A DNA stretch of 34,036 nt from Oscillospiraceae bacterium (GCA_031269595.1 JAISYX010000111.1:1-34036), one strand, 5' to 3'. Shown: positions 6,405-15,640, numbered from the stretch's first letter. Translations and numbers: made by a program. The notes: generated from the sequence alone by a model not told the origin.

Positions 6405-8044
6405 TGTCACGAATGTATAACGCGGGCATTTACTGCCGTCTGAGCGTGGACGATGCCAGCAACACACAAAAGAAGAACCGCAAGAGCGGCGACGAATCAA
6501 ACAGCATCGAAAATCAGAGGACTTTGCTTTCTCAGTTCGCCCGATTGCAGGGCTGGCTTGTGACGAAAATTTATTGTGACGATGGCTACTCCGGGCGCAA
6601 TTTCAACCGCCCTGGTGTAAAGGAAATGATTGAGGACGCGAAAAGCGGCGTTATCGACCTCATTCTCTGCAAAGACCTTTCTCGTTTCGGGCGTGACAGC
6701 ATTGAAGTCGGACGATATACCGATATGCTGTTTCCGACTTGGGGCTGCCGCTTCATCGCCCTGCTGGACGAAATCGACACCTCAAAAGAGGACAATGACA
6801 TCATGCACTTTCGGTCATTGATGAATGACTATTATCTGCGGGATTTGAGTTGCAAAATCAAGTCGGTGTTTCGCGGGAAAGCCCAAAGGCATGGGTTAAT
6901 AACAGGCAGACCGCCTTACGGCTATCTCAGAAGCGCGGACAACAAACATCTTCTTATTCCAAATCCCGAAGTGGCTGACATTATCCGACGCATTTTCGCT
7001 TTACGGGCTGACGGATTGAGTTACAATGTGATTGCCCGAACGCTGAATACGGAAGGCATCAAAACTGCTAACGATTATTGGGCTGTTCGTGCTGGAAAAG
7101 AAATTGACAAGCCGCAGCTTTGGTCTTTAACGACAGTACGGCAGGTTCTGCGGTTAGAAGTTTATATCGGCACGATTGTCAACAACAAAAAGCCCGTTGT
7201 TTCTTGCAAAGGCAACCAGCGCGTCTACACACCTGAATCTGAGTGGATACGCCATGAAAACGCGCACGAGCCTTTAATTGAGCGCGATGTGTGGGATGCG
7301 GTTCAATCCATAGAACAAATTGCGATTGAAAATGGCAAGAAACAGCCGAAAAAACAAGCCTCACTATTCAAAAGCAAACTGTTCTGCATGGGCTGTGGCG
7401 CAACATTAAGCCCTCATTCTACGAGCCACTATGACCAGGCGGGAAACAATCAACGCAACGGAACACAGTATCATTGCCACAAGTACACTTCTTCGGGCAG
7501 GGTGTTTTGTTCCAACCACACCATTGGCGAAGCTCCATTAAAACGCCTGATATTGCGGGAATTGGGCAGCTACGCCGATGCGATTCATCTGAATGAAACC
7601 ACTTTGCTGGAAGCCGTGAAAAAGCGCATGGCGGTGGACGACACCAAACAGCACAACCTTTTACGCAAAGAGGTCAAGCGGCTTGAAGGACGGCTTGCCG
7701 ATTTGATGAAGATAACGGCTGACCTTTACGAGGATAAGGTTGCGGGCGTTATCTCCGAAGCCGCCTTTATCACCCTAATGAACAAGAACGAGCGGGAACG
7801 TCAGCGTTGGCAGACCCAGTTTGACGAAGCCAACGGCAGACTGACCGCCATAGATGAAAAAATCCTCAGCGTGTCCAAATGGGCTGAGATAATCCGCAGA
7901 CATGTTCATTTGGAGGATTTGACCCGCGCCGATGTGGAAGAACTCATTGACCGTATTGAAGTCGGCGAGAGCGATTATTCAAGCGGACACCGCGTTCAGG
8001 AAATCCACATATACTGGCGGTTCGTGGGGCGTATCGCCGATTGA
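6404..8044 (+). CDS. Large serine recombinase (second of two), TnpX-like
   Basis: This 546-aa protein is a paralogue of its neighbour: YCRLS with Ser14, YCDDGYSG, DLSRFGRD, the recombinase domain, a zinc ribbon (CMGCG... then YHCHKY and a later Cys), and a coiled coil. It differs by an insert rich in Lys and Asn after the catalytic Ser. I set the start at ATG 6404 (TGATG overlap, with AAGGAGG just upstream); a GTG at 6401 is possible. It is the last gene of the element, only 92 bases from the opposed chromosomal gene. Two active paralogues suggest a heteromeric recombinase or a division of work between integration and excision. Confidence 0.92.
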   Translation: MSRMYNAGIYCRLSVDDASNTQKKNRKSGDESNSIENQRTLLSQFARLQGWLVTKIYCDDGYSGRNFNRPGVKEMIEDAKSGVIDLILCKDLSRFGRDSIEVGRYTDMLFPTWGCRFIALLDEIDTSKEDNDIMHFRSLMNDYYLRDLSCKIKSVFRGKAQRHGLITGRPPYGYLRSADNKHLLIPNPEVADIIRRIFALRADGLSYNVIARTLNTEGIKTANDYWAVRAGKEIDKPQLWSLTTVRQVLRLEVYIGTIVNNKKPVVSCKGNQRVYTPESEWIRHENAHEPLIERDVWDAVQSIEQIAIENGKKQPKKQASLFKSKLFCMGCGATLSPHSTSHYDQAGNNQRNGTQYHCHKYTSSGRVFCSNHTIGEAPLKRLILRELGSYADAIHLNETTLLEAVKKRMAVDDTKQHNLLRKEVKRLEGRLADLMKITADLYEDKVAGVISEAAFITLMNKNERERQRWQTQFDEANGRLTAIDEKILSVSKWAEIIRRHVHLEDLTRADVEELIDRIEVGESDYSSGHRVQEIHIYWRFVGRIAD

Positions 8045-8136
8045 CAGAGCAACCGAAAAAATTGTACGCAAAAAGAAGTTCGCCTCTGTATGCTATTGGA
8101 ACATTGGGGGAGCAGATAGAAAGCTAAGTACAAACC

Positions 8137-9396
8137 CTATCCCCTCGCAATAACACCCTGTGCCGCCATTAAAACCCCCGCCTTGGCAGCATGAAAATTA
8201 ACCCCGCCCTGCTGCCACACGGCAAAGGGAGGGCGCAGCGGGGCATCTGCTGAGAGCTCTATAGATGAACCCAGCGTAAATGTTCCCGCTGCCATTATAA
8301 CCTGAGAATCATAGCCAGGCATGTCCCAGGGTTCGGGCGTGACAAAGGAATCTACAGGCGAACCGCTCTGAATACCACGGCAATAGGCCTTTAAGCACTC
8401 AGCATCCTCAAGCAGCACAGCTTGTATTATATCCGCCCGCTCCTCTAGGGGAGCGGGCGTTACTTTATAGCCCAGCTCAGCAAAGAGAGCGGCGGTAAAT
8501 GCCGCTGTTTTTAGTGCCTCACCCACGGCGTGGGGCGCATTAAACAGCCCCAGATACAGCTCACGGCTGTGCCCCAGAGTGCAGCCTACCTCACGGCCTG
8601 TGGCGGCTGTGGTCATGCGGTTTGCGCACAGCTCCACAAGCTCCGCTTTGCCTGCTATGTATCCCCCTGAGGGTGCAATTCCGCCCCCGGGGTTTTTAAT
8701 CAGCGAGCCTGCTATTATGTCCGCACCACGGGCGCAGGGCTCGTCACGCTGCACAAACTCCCCGTAGCAGTTATCGACCATAACTATAGCCTTAGGGTTG
8801 ATTTGCTTAACCCTTTCGGCGATTTTTTCTATCTCCTCAACACTCAGTGAGGGGCGCAGGGTGTAGCCCCTTGAACGCTGTATGTAAACCAGCTTAATCT
8901 CCTTGCTCATTGCGGTTGAGATGGCCTCATAATCAACTAAACCCGCTTGGGTTAAATCCACCTGACGGTACTCTATGCCAAAATCCAGCAGAGTGCCGCC
9001 TCCGCTGCCGCTTATTCCAATAGCACCCTGAATTGTGTCATAGGGAGTGCCTGTGACGCTTAGCATAACGTCCTTTGGCCGCAGCAGGCCGAACAGAGCC
9101 ACCATTAGGGTGTGTGTGCCGGAGGCAAAGCTGTGGCGTATTAGTGCATCCTCTGCGCCCATGGCCTGAGCAAACACTGCGTCCAGCTTTTTACGGCCTT
9201 CATCGTTGTAGCCGTAGCCTGTAGAGCCAAGTAAATGCCGCTCGCTCACCTTGTTTGCTATAAAGGCTTGCAGCACCTTTTGCTGGTTGTATTCCGTAAT
9301 TTTCTCTATTTTAGCAAAGGCGGGGGCGCATTTCTCCAACGCTTTGCCGGAGAGAGCCTCCAGCTCAGGGCTTAGGGCAAAAAAATCTTGCTTCAT
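8137..9396 (-). CDS. Methionine gamma-lyase-like PLP enzyme (aluminium-resistance family)
   Basis: This 419-aa protein belongs to the fold-type I PLP enzymes related to cystathionine lyases. It has FASGTHTLMVALFGLLRP early, VDNCYGEF in the middle and GSLIKNPGGG, whose Lys should bind PLP. Proteins of this family are often named aluminium-resistance protein or methionine gamma-lyase family; the substrate is uncertain. AGGAGG lies 11 bases before ATG 9396 and 5 before an in-frame TTG at 9402, so either could start. The gene overlaps the end of the acetyltransferase gene upstream by about 30 bases, showing an operon. Its 3' end faces the mobile element. Confidence 0.88.
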   Translation of the reverse strand: MKQDFFALSPELEALSGKALEKCAPAFAKIEKITEYNQQKVLQAFIANKVSERHLLGSTGYGYNDEGRKKLDAVFAQAMGAEDALIRHSFASGTHTLMVALFGLLRPKDVMLSVTGTPYDTIQGAIGISGSGGGTLLDFGIEYRQVDLTQAGLVDYEAISTAMSKEIKLVYIQRSRGYTLRPSLSVEEIEKIAERVKQINPKAIVMVDNCYGEFVQRDEPCARGADIIAGSLIKNPGGGIAPSGGYIAGKAELVELCANRMTTAATGREVGCTLGHSRELYLGLFNAPHAVGEALKTAAFTAALFAELGYKVTPAPLEERADIIQAVLLEDAECLKAYCRGIQSGSPVDSFVTPEPWDMPGYDSQVIMAAGTFTLGSSIELSADAPLRPPFAVWQQGGVNFHAAKAGVLMAAQGVIARG

Positions 9397-10117
9397 TTTC
9401 AAAGTAACCTCCTATGCTTGTGAAACCAAGCCTTTGATAAAAGGGGATAAGCTCATCCCTGCAAAAAAGATATATGTTATCACGCTCGATTGAGCTAAGC
9501 AGAGCCGCAACCGCCTGTGAGGCCAAGCCCTGCCCTCTCTCCTCAGGCACACAGGCCACAGAGGAGATAAGCGCAGCCCCCTGTGAAAGTGAGGCAACTG
9601 CGCAGGCACAGGGCTTTTCGCCCTTATAAAGCACGGAGGTTTGCATCACACCGCATTGAATGCGCCTGTGTATATCCACATAAACCGCATCAAGTGCGGC
9701 ATGGGCAAAGGCAGCATCGCAGGTGCTAAGTATTTGATAAATACCATAAATCCCGCTGTTTAAGCGCACCTCTTTGGTGCACTCAAGGCAGGATGAGTTA
9801 AGCCGCATAACAGTGCCGCTGCGGGAAGAAAGCCCGCTTGCGCCGGATTCTATGCAGTTAATATCGGCGAGCATCTTTGCAAATATATGTACATCCTCAG
9901 GTATGCCCTGAGGGGCGCAGATGGTAAGAGTGCCCTCCAGCTTGCCAAGAGCAGCGGTTACTACACTGGTTGCATCGTCATAGCACAGCCAAAACTGAGC
10001 AAAGAGCTCCTCTGTGCCATAGGCAGTTATAAGTGAATAGAGCTTACAACCAAAAGGGTCGCAGCCGCAAAAGGACTTGAAGCTGTCTATTTGAGAGGGC
10101 GTTACTAGTTTTATCAT
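9365..10117 (-). CDS. GNAT-family acetyltransferase
   Basis: This 250-aa protein carries the GNAT acetyl-CoA site near its C-terminus: VACVPEERGQGLASQAV fits the Q/R-x-x-G-x-G/A motif, followed by FCRDELIPFYQRLGF, the typical motif B. The N-terminal 150 residues are less conserved, as in two-domain GNAT proteins. The substrate is unknown. It overlaps the start of the PLP-enzyme gene and is probably co-translated with it. The ribosome site is weak (GTGAAG). Confidence 0.82.
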   Translation of the reverse strand: MIKLVTPSQIDSFKSFCGCDPFGCKLYSLITAYGTEELFAQFWLCYDDATSVVTAALGKLEGTLTICAPQGIPEDVHIFAKMLADINCIESGASGLSSRSGTVMRLNSSCLECTKEVRLNSGIYGIYQILSTCDAAFAHAALDAVYVDIHRRIQCGVMQTSVLYKGEKPCACAVASLSQGAALISSVACVPEERGQGLASQAVAALLSSIERDNIYLFCRDELIPFYQRLGFTSIGGYFENEARFFCPKP

Positions 10118-10143
10118 ATTTACTTCACAATCGTAATTTATAA

Positions 10144-10535
10144 GTTGAAAATTGAAAGTTGAAAGTTGAAAATTAAGGTGATTTGCTGCGGCAAATTTTG
10201 ATTAAAGGATTCGCAGGGCGAATTGTATTCGCCTACAGACTAGGTGGGAAGAGCTGAAAAGCTAAGCTACAGCGATGCCTCAAGTAATCCTAAAGTCATA
10301 AAAGTTGCGTGCTCGCAATGACGCACATCAACGGGGCGATGGTAATGTAATCGTCCTCCCGTTTTCAAATATACCGCTCAATCGGCGGGCAAATGCAATT
10401 AGCCTCTGCTGCATTGCATCTATCCGGAGAAAAGGGAGCAAACGGAGCAAGCGGAGGTAATACATAAGCCCTTAGTGTATAAAATAGTTTGAATAAATCA
10501 CATTAATTTTCAACTTTCAATTTTTCATTTTCAAC
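10144..10535. repeat. Intergenic unit bounded by 32-base inverted repeats
   Basis: The left end, 10144-10175, is a run of GTTGAAAATTGAAAGTTG-like units; the right end, 10504-10535, is nearly its exact reverse complement and overlaps the stop codon of the M42 gene by one base. Between them lie a TTTGCTGCGGCAAA module (10191-10205), a small GGCGAATTGTATTCGCC hairpin, and a partial copy (10309-10380) of the nested repeat found at 19195-19367. No gene is seen in this stretch of about 390 bases. The shape is that of a MITE or composite intergenic repeat. Confidence 0.65.
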
Positions 10536-11557
10536 TATTTTGCTTCAGCAAAATCCTCTCCTAACGCCGCCAGAATCCCTCTTGCGGCGGTTAAATCTGA
10601 TAGGGAGATAAGGCTTGCGGGGGAGTGCAGATAGCGGCAGGGCAGGGAAACCGCCAAGGTGCGCACACCGCTGCGTGAGGTGTGTATTGCTCCTGCGTCG
10701 TTGCCCCCTGCAACGGCCTCCTTGGCCTGTAGGGGGATGTTAAGCTTTTTGCCCAGCTCAAAGGCCACTTTGTACATCTCCTTGTCATAGATAGTGCGGC
10801 TATCCATAAAGGAGATTACCGCTCCGCCTCCCAGCTTGCACACACGCTTGCTCTCAGGCACTTCGGGAATATCGGCGGCTGTGGTGGCCTCGGCAACCAG
10901 CGCAAACTCAGGATTGATGCTATATGCGGCGCACTTTGCGCCACGCAGGCCTATCTCCTCCTGAACAACAAAGGCAAAGTGCAGGTCACAGGCTATCTCG
11001 CCCTTGATTATATCAATTAAAATGGCGCAGCCGGCTCTGTCGTCCAGAGCCTTGGCCTTAAGCAGTCCGCTGCCAAGCTCCTCGCTTTGAGTATCGAAGG
11101 TGGCGGTATCACCTAAGCTGACGTGCCGCAAGGCCTCGCTGCGGGAGAATGCGCCTATAGCTATAGTAAGTGCCTCGGAAGAGGGCGCAGTGCCCTTTTC
11201 ATCTGAGCTTAGCAGATGCAGCGGCTTAGCGGCGATAACTCCCTTGATTGCGGAAGCTCCAACCAGCACACGGCGGCCGAATATCACACGGGGGTCTATG
11301 CCGCCCACAGGAGCAAAACGCAGCCCGCCCTTTTCGGTAATTGAGGTGACTATCAAGCCCACCTCGTCCATGTGGGCGGATAGCATAACGGTGTGCTTTG
11401 CGGCCTTTTTGCCACGCTTAAAGGCCAGAATATTGCCTATAGAATCCACTGTGTACTCACAGTGCCCCTGAATTTGGCTTAAAATGTAGTTCCTTACAGG
11501 CTCTTCACTGCCCGAAACGCCCCGCAGAACGCACAGATTCTTTAATAATTCAAGCAC
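10535..11557 (-). CDS. M42-family aminopeptidase (second of pair)
   Basis: This 340-aa metallopeptidase shows the M42 pattern: AHMDEVGL (first metal ligands), ALDDRAGCAIL (bridging Asp), VVQEEIGLRGA (catalytic Glu pair), VAEATTAADIP and CRYLHSP near the end (His ligand). Members form large tetrahedral complexes that trim peptides in the cytoplasm. The start is GTG 11557, which has GGGAGG 8 bases upstream; it overlaps the end of the other M42 gene by 8 bases. Its paralogue is about the same length and probably works with it. Confidence 0.9.
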   Translation of the reverse strand: MLELLKNLCVLRGVSGSEEPVRNYILSQIQGHCEYTVDSIGNILAFKRGKKAAKHTVMLSAHMDEVGLIVTSITEKGGLRFAPVGGIDPRVIFGRRVLVGASAIKGVIAAKPLHLLSSDEKGTAPSSEALTIAIGAFSRSEALRHVSLGDTATFDTQSEELGSGLLKAKALDDRAGCAILIDIIKGEIACDLHFAFVVQEEIGLRGAKCAAYSINPEFALVAEATTAADIPEVPESKRVCKLGGGAVISFMDSRTIYDKEMYKVAFELGKKLNIPLQAKEAVAGGNDAGAIHTSRSGVRTLAVSLPCRYLHSPASLISLSDLTAARGILAALGEDFAEAK

Positions 11558-12587
11558 TTTCGCTTCCTCCCTTTAGAACATAATCAGCCAGCAGACGGGC
11601 TGTTGCCTCAATATCGTCAGGGTGAACTGTTTCAACAGGTGTGTGCATATAGCACAGAGGGATAAACAGCGCAGCGCAGGGTATGCCTGATTTTGAAAGG
11701 GAGATAGCATCTGCGTTGCAGCCTGAGCTCTCGGCTGAAACCTCAAGCTGTAAGACTATTCCAGCCTTTTCGGCCAGAGCCTTTAGGGTGCTGTTAATGC
11801 CCTTTGAGAGCACGGGCGCAATGCTTAATATAGGCCCTCCGCACAGGTCACTGCACTTTTCAGGCGGGCAGCCCTCGCTTTTGGCAAAGGAGACATCAAC
11901 GGCTATAGCCTGTGTGGGAGAGAGCGCAAATGCGGCCGTAGTAGCACCCTGTTCCCCTGTCTCCTCCTGTCCGCTGAACAGCAGAGTTAAGCGCAGGTCG
12001 GGGAGTAGCTCCTCTGCCAGCAGCTCTGCCGCACGGAGCAGGGCGCAGCAGCCTGCTCTATCATCAAGGCTTTTGCCTGTTATAATGTTGTTTTGCAGCT
12101 CTGCGGCCTGTATGCTATAGCTCAGCTTGTCCCCCACAGAGACAAGCTCGCAGGCCTCCTCATAGCTGTAGCCTATATCCACAAAAACCTCATCAACCTT
12201 AGGAAGAACGGCGTAATCCTCCGCTTTGGTAAGATGGGGCGGCTGACAGCACACTATGCCTTTAATAGGCCGCTTGCCCCAAACGGTGAGCTCTGCGCCC
12301 AGAAGTGTGCGCCTGTCTATGCCCCCGACCCCCGCAATGTGCAGGAAGCCGGAAGCCTCGATATGTGTTACAGTAAAGCTGATTTCATCTAAATGAGCGT
12401 CCAGCAGTATGTGCTGTGAGGCGGAGGGATTGCCGATTTGCGCAATAAGATTGCGCCCCTGCACAGACACTTCAAACCCTGCGGGAATGCGGCTTTTAAG
12501 CTCGTCCAAAGCCCCGCCGAGAGCCTCCTCGCCTTGAAAGCTGGAGAGGTTGGAAAGGGCTTTTAGTGTTTCGGATATACTTTGCAT
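11550..12587 (-). CDS. M42-family aminopeptidase (first of pair)
   Basis: This 345-aa protein has the same metal and catalytic motifs as the gene it overlaps: LLDAHLDEI, KSLDDRAGCCALL, FSGQEETGEQGA, VDVSFAKSEGCP and CYMHTPVETV. Sequence between motifs differs considerably, so the duplication is not recent. ATG 12587 was preferred because AAGGATGG precedes it; a TTG 51 bases upstream would start in a repeat-like GTTGAAAATT stretch. It forms an operon with the downstream gene. Heteromeric M42 assemblies are known in other organisms; here it is only a possibility. Confidence 0.88.
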   Translation of the reverse strand: MQSISETLKALSNLSSFQGEEALGGALDELKSRIPAGFEVSVQGRNLIAQIGNPSASQHILLDAHLDEISFTVTHIEASGFLHIAGVGGIDRRTLLGAELTVWGKRPIKGIVCCQPPHLTKAEDYAVLPKVDEVFVDIGYSYEEACELVSVGDKLSYSIQAAELQNNIITGKSLDDRAGCCALLRAAELLAEELLPDLRLTLLFSGQEETGEQGATTAAFALSPTQAIAVDVSFAKSEGCPPEKCSDLCGGPILSIAPVLSKGINSTLKALAEKAGIVLQLEVSAESSGCNADAISLSKSGIPCAALFIPLCYMHTPVETVHPDDIEATARLLADYVLKGGSESA

Positions 12588-12660
12588 TATTTTCACACCA
12601 TCCTTTTGTGTTAGATAAGAGATAACAGAAATTTTCAACTTTCATGCATTATTAACAAAG

Positions 12661-12684
12661 ACCCCGCTCGGTCAAGGGCGGGGT
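12661..12684 (-). terminator. Hairpin, possible terminator of the murD transcript
   Basis: ACCCCGC (12661-12667) pairs with GCGGGGT (12678-12684). Read on the minus strand it is followed by CTTTGTTAA, a weak T tail, and it lies between murD and the M42 operon, both on that strand. Confidence 0.5.
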
Positions 12685-12740
12685 AATATGCTTTGCTGTA
12701 TGGGCGGAATTTGCTAACGCAAATTTTAATTAAAAGGCTC

Positions 12741-12819
12741 GTAGGGGACGATGTCCACATCGTACCGTAAATACCTGCGAATTTCGAAGAAGCGGGACGA
12801 TGTGGACATCGTCCCCTAC
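12741..12819. repeat. Palindromic repeat, GTAGGGGACGATGT family
   Basis: The left arm 12741-12763 and right arm 12797-12819 are perfect 23-base inverted repeats beginning GTAGGGGACGATGT. Each arm also contains a smaller hairpin (GATGT/ACATC). The 33-base centre holds CCTGCGAATTTCG. The module AATTTGCTAACGCAAATTTTAATT lies just left of it. A decayed copy with the same order of parts is at 15541-15640. Confidence 0.8.
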
Positions 12820-12858
12820 TGTCTTATAAAGCCTAACCCCTTTACATTCGCCAAGGCA

Positions 12859-14250
12859 CTACAGCCCATTAACCAGCTGTTTAAAATCCTTGCCTCTGGC
12901 CTCAAAATTGGGGTACATATCAAAGCTGGCACAGGCAGGGGAGAGGGAGACCACATCGCCCTTTGCGGCGTACTTATTTGCCGCCTGCACGGCCTCGGCC
13001 ATGCTGTTTACTCTTATTATCTCAGGGCTACCCAAAGTATAATCAGCGGCAGATTTTACAGACTGTTCAATCTTGTCGGCAGTTACACCCATAAGAATTA
13101 GCAGCTTTACCTTTTGCGCAAGCGCATTGCCAAAGGAATCAAAGGGTATCTTCTTATCATAGCCACCTGCAATAAGAATAATCTTATCCTCATAAAGTGA
13201 GAGTGTGCCCTGCATTGTGCGTGAGGGCGTTGTGGCTATAGAATCGTTGTAGTAGCGCACGCCCTTAAGCTCACGGACAAGCTCGGCTCTGTGCTCGACC
13301 CCGCCGAAATCAGCGGCTACCTTGCGTATATCCTCAATGCCGACATAGCCCCAAGTGGCAGATATTGCGGCCAGATAATTCTCAACATTATGATTGCCAG
13401 GAATTTTAATATTATCAGAGCTTAGCACGAATATCCTTTGTTTGCCTGTGTTAAAGTAAATATCGCCCTTTTCGTCGGCAAATGCGCCCCGCTCAGGCTC
13501 TTTTTTGCGGCTAAAGGTGAATAAATCGCCGCGCACATCGTCGGCAAAGCCTGCGGTTATTTCGTTATCCAAATTAAGCACCGTGCGTGAAAATGCATTT
13601 TGGTGCAAGAAGATATTCTTTTTTGAATCAATATATTCATTCATATCCTTGTGCATATCAAGGTGATTGGGGGAGAGATTGGTAACAACGGCTATATCAG
13701 GGCTGGTGCGCATAGAGATAAGCTGGAAGGAGGAGAGCTCCACCACAGCAAAGTCGTTTTCGCTCATCTCCTCAATAAGGGGGAGCAGAGCCCTGCCTAT
13801 GTTGCCGCCCAGCCAGACCCTTTCGCCCTTGGCCAAAAGCAGCTCAGAGATAATGGTTGTGGTGGTAGTTTTGCCGTTTGAGCCGGTTACTGCAATTATT
13901 TTAGCGGGGCATAGCTCAAAAAACACCTCCATTTCAGAGGTTACTGCAACGCCCCTGCGCCTGTATTCACACAGCTCAGGGAGGTAATATTGCATCCCGG
14001 GGGTGCGGAAGATGATGTCGGCCTCTATGTCCTTGAGGTAGTTCTCGCCCAGCTTAAGGGCTATGCCCTTGGCCTCCAGCTCCTCGGCAACTTGACCCAG
14101 CTGCTCCTTGCTGCGCCTATCGCAAACAGTGACAAGTGCCCCCTTTTGGGCAAACATAAGGGCAAGGGGCGTATTGCTGACCCCTATGCCGCAAAGGGCA
14201 ATGCGCTTGCCCTTGATAGATTCATAAAATTTTTGAAGCTTGGATTTCAT
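12859..14250 (-). CDS. murD: UDP-N-acetylmuramoylalanine--D-glutamate ligase MurD
   Basis: This 463-aa protein adds D-glutamate to UDP-MurNAc-L-Ala in the cytoplasmic stage of peptidoglycan synthesis. It has an N-terminal nucleotide-fold (GIGVSNTPLA), the ATP P-loop AVTGSNGKTTTT near residues 120-130, ELSSFQL, NLSPNHLDMH, NVENYLAAISA and the C-terminal domain with YNDSIATTPS and IAGGYDKK. These are the hallmarks of MurD rather than MurC or MurF. GGGAG precedes ATG 14250. It is not next to other division or cell-wall genes, so it lies outside the usual dcw cluster. Confidence 0.95.
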   Translation of the reverse strand: MKSKLQKFYESIKGKRIALCGIGVSNTPLALMFAQKGALVTVCDRRSKEQLGQVAEELEAKGIALKLGENYLKDIEADIIFRTPGMQYYLPELCEYRRRGVAVTSEMEVFFELCPAKIIAVTGSNGKTTTTTIISELLLAKGERVWLGGNIGRALLPLIEEMSENDFAVVELSSFQLISMRTSPDIAVVTNLSPNHLDMHKDMNEYIDSKKNIFLHQNAFSRTVLNLDNEITAGFADDVRGDLFTFSRKKEPERGAFADEKGDIYFNTGKQRIFVLSSDNIKIPGNHNVENYLAAISATWGYVGIEDIRKVAADFGGVEHRAELVRELKGVRYYNDSIATTPSRTMQGTLSLYEDKIILIAGGYDKKIPFDSFGNALAQKVKLLILMGVTADKIEQSVKSAADYTLGSPEIIRVNSMAEAVQAANKYAAKGDVVSLSPACASFDMYPNFEARGKDFKQLVNGL

Positions 14251-14265
14251 ATGACACTCCCTGTT

Positions 14266-14398
14266 TTAATTCGTAATTCGTATATTGAAGGCGCAATTCG
14301 CTCTTACGACCCTTTAATTAAAATTTGCGCAGCAAATTCACCATTAATTACGAATTAACCATAATTATGCATTATGCAGTATGAATTATGCATTAAAA
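14266..14398. repeat. AT-rich intergenic repeat with inverted ends
   Basis: TTAATTCGTAATT (14266-14278) is the reverse complement of AATTACGAATTAA (14346-14358). Between them is an AATTTGCGCAGCAAATT module, and to the right a run of ATTATGCATTATG units reaching the next gene. The same words recur at 18392-18519 and 19460-19522. Confidence 0.6.
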
Positions 14399-14400
14399 AA

Positions 14401-15408
14401 TCATTCCGCAACCGCCTCGGCTGCTTCCTCGGCCTCCTCGTCAACTGTGGATTCGGCTTCACTCAAGGCCTCTGCCTTGCACTGGGGCAGGATAACCGCA
14501 AGCAGATAAATTACTATGGCAACTGAGATAACCAAATCCAGCACACTTGGCAGGGCGTGTATAGGGAAGGTATCACGCTTGCCTAAAATTATCAGGATAT
14601 AGCGGGTAAAGCTTGCAAGCACAGTAATCAAGGCCGCAAGCAGGCCGCCGGAAACAGTGGAGACTATCACCTTTTTGCTGCTCTCGTGGCCGGAGATAAG
14701 CCTTGCAAGGCCAAATAGGAATATCATAAGCGCACTTATGAAGAGTATATCCAAAAGGCTCTCTGAAAGTCTTGCAATTGTTGTATAATACATGAAGAAT
14801 AATACCATACGTAAACACACCCAAATAGTTGGGACAAGTGCGGCTATGGGATGTTTTTTTAGCCAGCCTTTACCTGTGTAAAGGTCGTAAGCTCCAAGGA
14901 GGAAGCTGGCAGCAGCAAGCAGCTCAACTATTGCATACCACAGGGATTTTACGCCGCCAAGCATGTAAATGCGCTGTATAAAATCGTCGCTGAGAGTGAC
15001 GTTATTTGTAACTGTAAGATACTCCTTTACAGAGGTAAATGTGGTCACTGAGCTGTTTTTGGCTAGCTCTGCGGTTTTATAAAGCTCACCTAAAAGGCTG
15101 TAGCCGTAAAAATAGACCACGGCATCTGCAATAAGAGCAAGCCCGACAGCGGCAAAGGCTATAGCCACAAGCAGGCTTTTTTTGCTCTGGATTTTAACGT
15201 TTATATCCTGAGCCAGCGCACTTGCGGATATTATAGCAATAGCTATAACAGCAAAAACAACGCCGAACAGCCCGTTAAGCCAGTAGTCAGGTGCTGTGCT
15301 TAACAGCTTAAAAAGCTGCACTGTAAACAGCACTACAGCAGCCGCAGCAGCAATTAAAAAGGCGTGCCTAACTTTAATGCCTGATTTTATCTTCTTTAGA
15401 ACTTCCAT
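14401..15408 (-). CDS. Unidentified multipass membrane protein
   Basis: This 335-aa protein has about eight hydrophobic segments, the first near residues 18-33 and the last near 300-320, then an acidic tail of Glu and Ala (EEAEEAAEAVAE). The loop around residues 90-130 is polar and likely extracytoplasmic. No known family was recognised. GGAG precedes ATG 15408. It is flanked by intergenic repeats on both sides, so it is probably transcribed alone. Confidence 0.75.
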   Translation of the reverse strand: MEVLKKIKSGIKVRHAFLIAAAAAVVLFTVQLFKLLSTAPDYWLNGLFGVVFAVIAIAIISASALAQDINVKIQSKKSLLVAIAFAAVGLALIADAVVYFYGYSLLGELYKTAELAKNSSVTTFTSVKEYLTVTNNVTLSDDFIQRIYMLGGVKSLWYAIVELLAAASFLLGAYDLYTGKGWLKKHPIAALVPTIWVCLRMVLFFMYYTTIARLSESLLDILFISALMIFLFGLARLISGHESSKKVIVSTVSGGLLAALITVLASFTRYILIILGKRDTFPIHALPSVLDLVISVAIVIYLLAVILPQCKAEALSEAESTVDEEAEEAAEAVAE

Positions 15409-15483
15409 TAGTATTCTCCATTCAAATATATCTATTAAGCTTGCAGAGGCGATTGTTACCCTCTATTTATTCACTTGCACACC

Positions 15484-15640
15484 TTTGAAGTGAAGAGTGA
15501 AAGGCGAAAAGTGAAAAGTGAAGAGTGAAGAGTTGTGGTGGATTTGCTGCGCAAATTTTGATTAAAAGTCGTAGGGGATGATGTCCACATCATCCCGTTG
15601 GTGCCTGCGAATTTCGGAGGAATGGGACAATGATTGCATT
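15484..15640. repeat. Composite intergenic repeat, decayed copy
   Basis: The order of parts is a GTGAAGAGTGAAAAGTG-like run (from 15490), a GATTTGCTGCGCAAATTTTG module (15541-15560), then GTAGGGGATGATGTCCACAT (15571-15590) with CCTGCGAATTTCG after it. The expected right arm (around 15617-15635) is degraded. Together with the copy at 12705-12819 it shows that the parts travel in a fixed order. Confidence 0.6.

Larger units (their letters stand above)
223..8136. mobile_element. Integrated element with ImmR/ImmA-type switch and twin serine recombinases
   Basis: All plus-strand genes from the repressor (564) to the second recombinase (8044) are of mobile-element type. The recombinases are terminal, as is usual next to an attachment site. 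No relaxase, coupling protein, replication protein or cargo gene is seen, so this is either a small mobilisable or cut-and-paste element or the recombinase-proximal end of a larger one. The limits given are outer bounds: the right junction should lie in 8045-8136 and the left end may be outside the window. The mosaic repeats common elsewhere in the window were not seen here. Confidence 0.7.
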
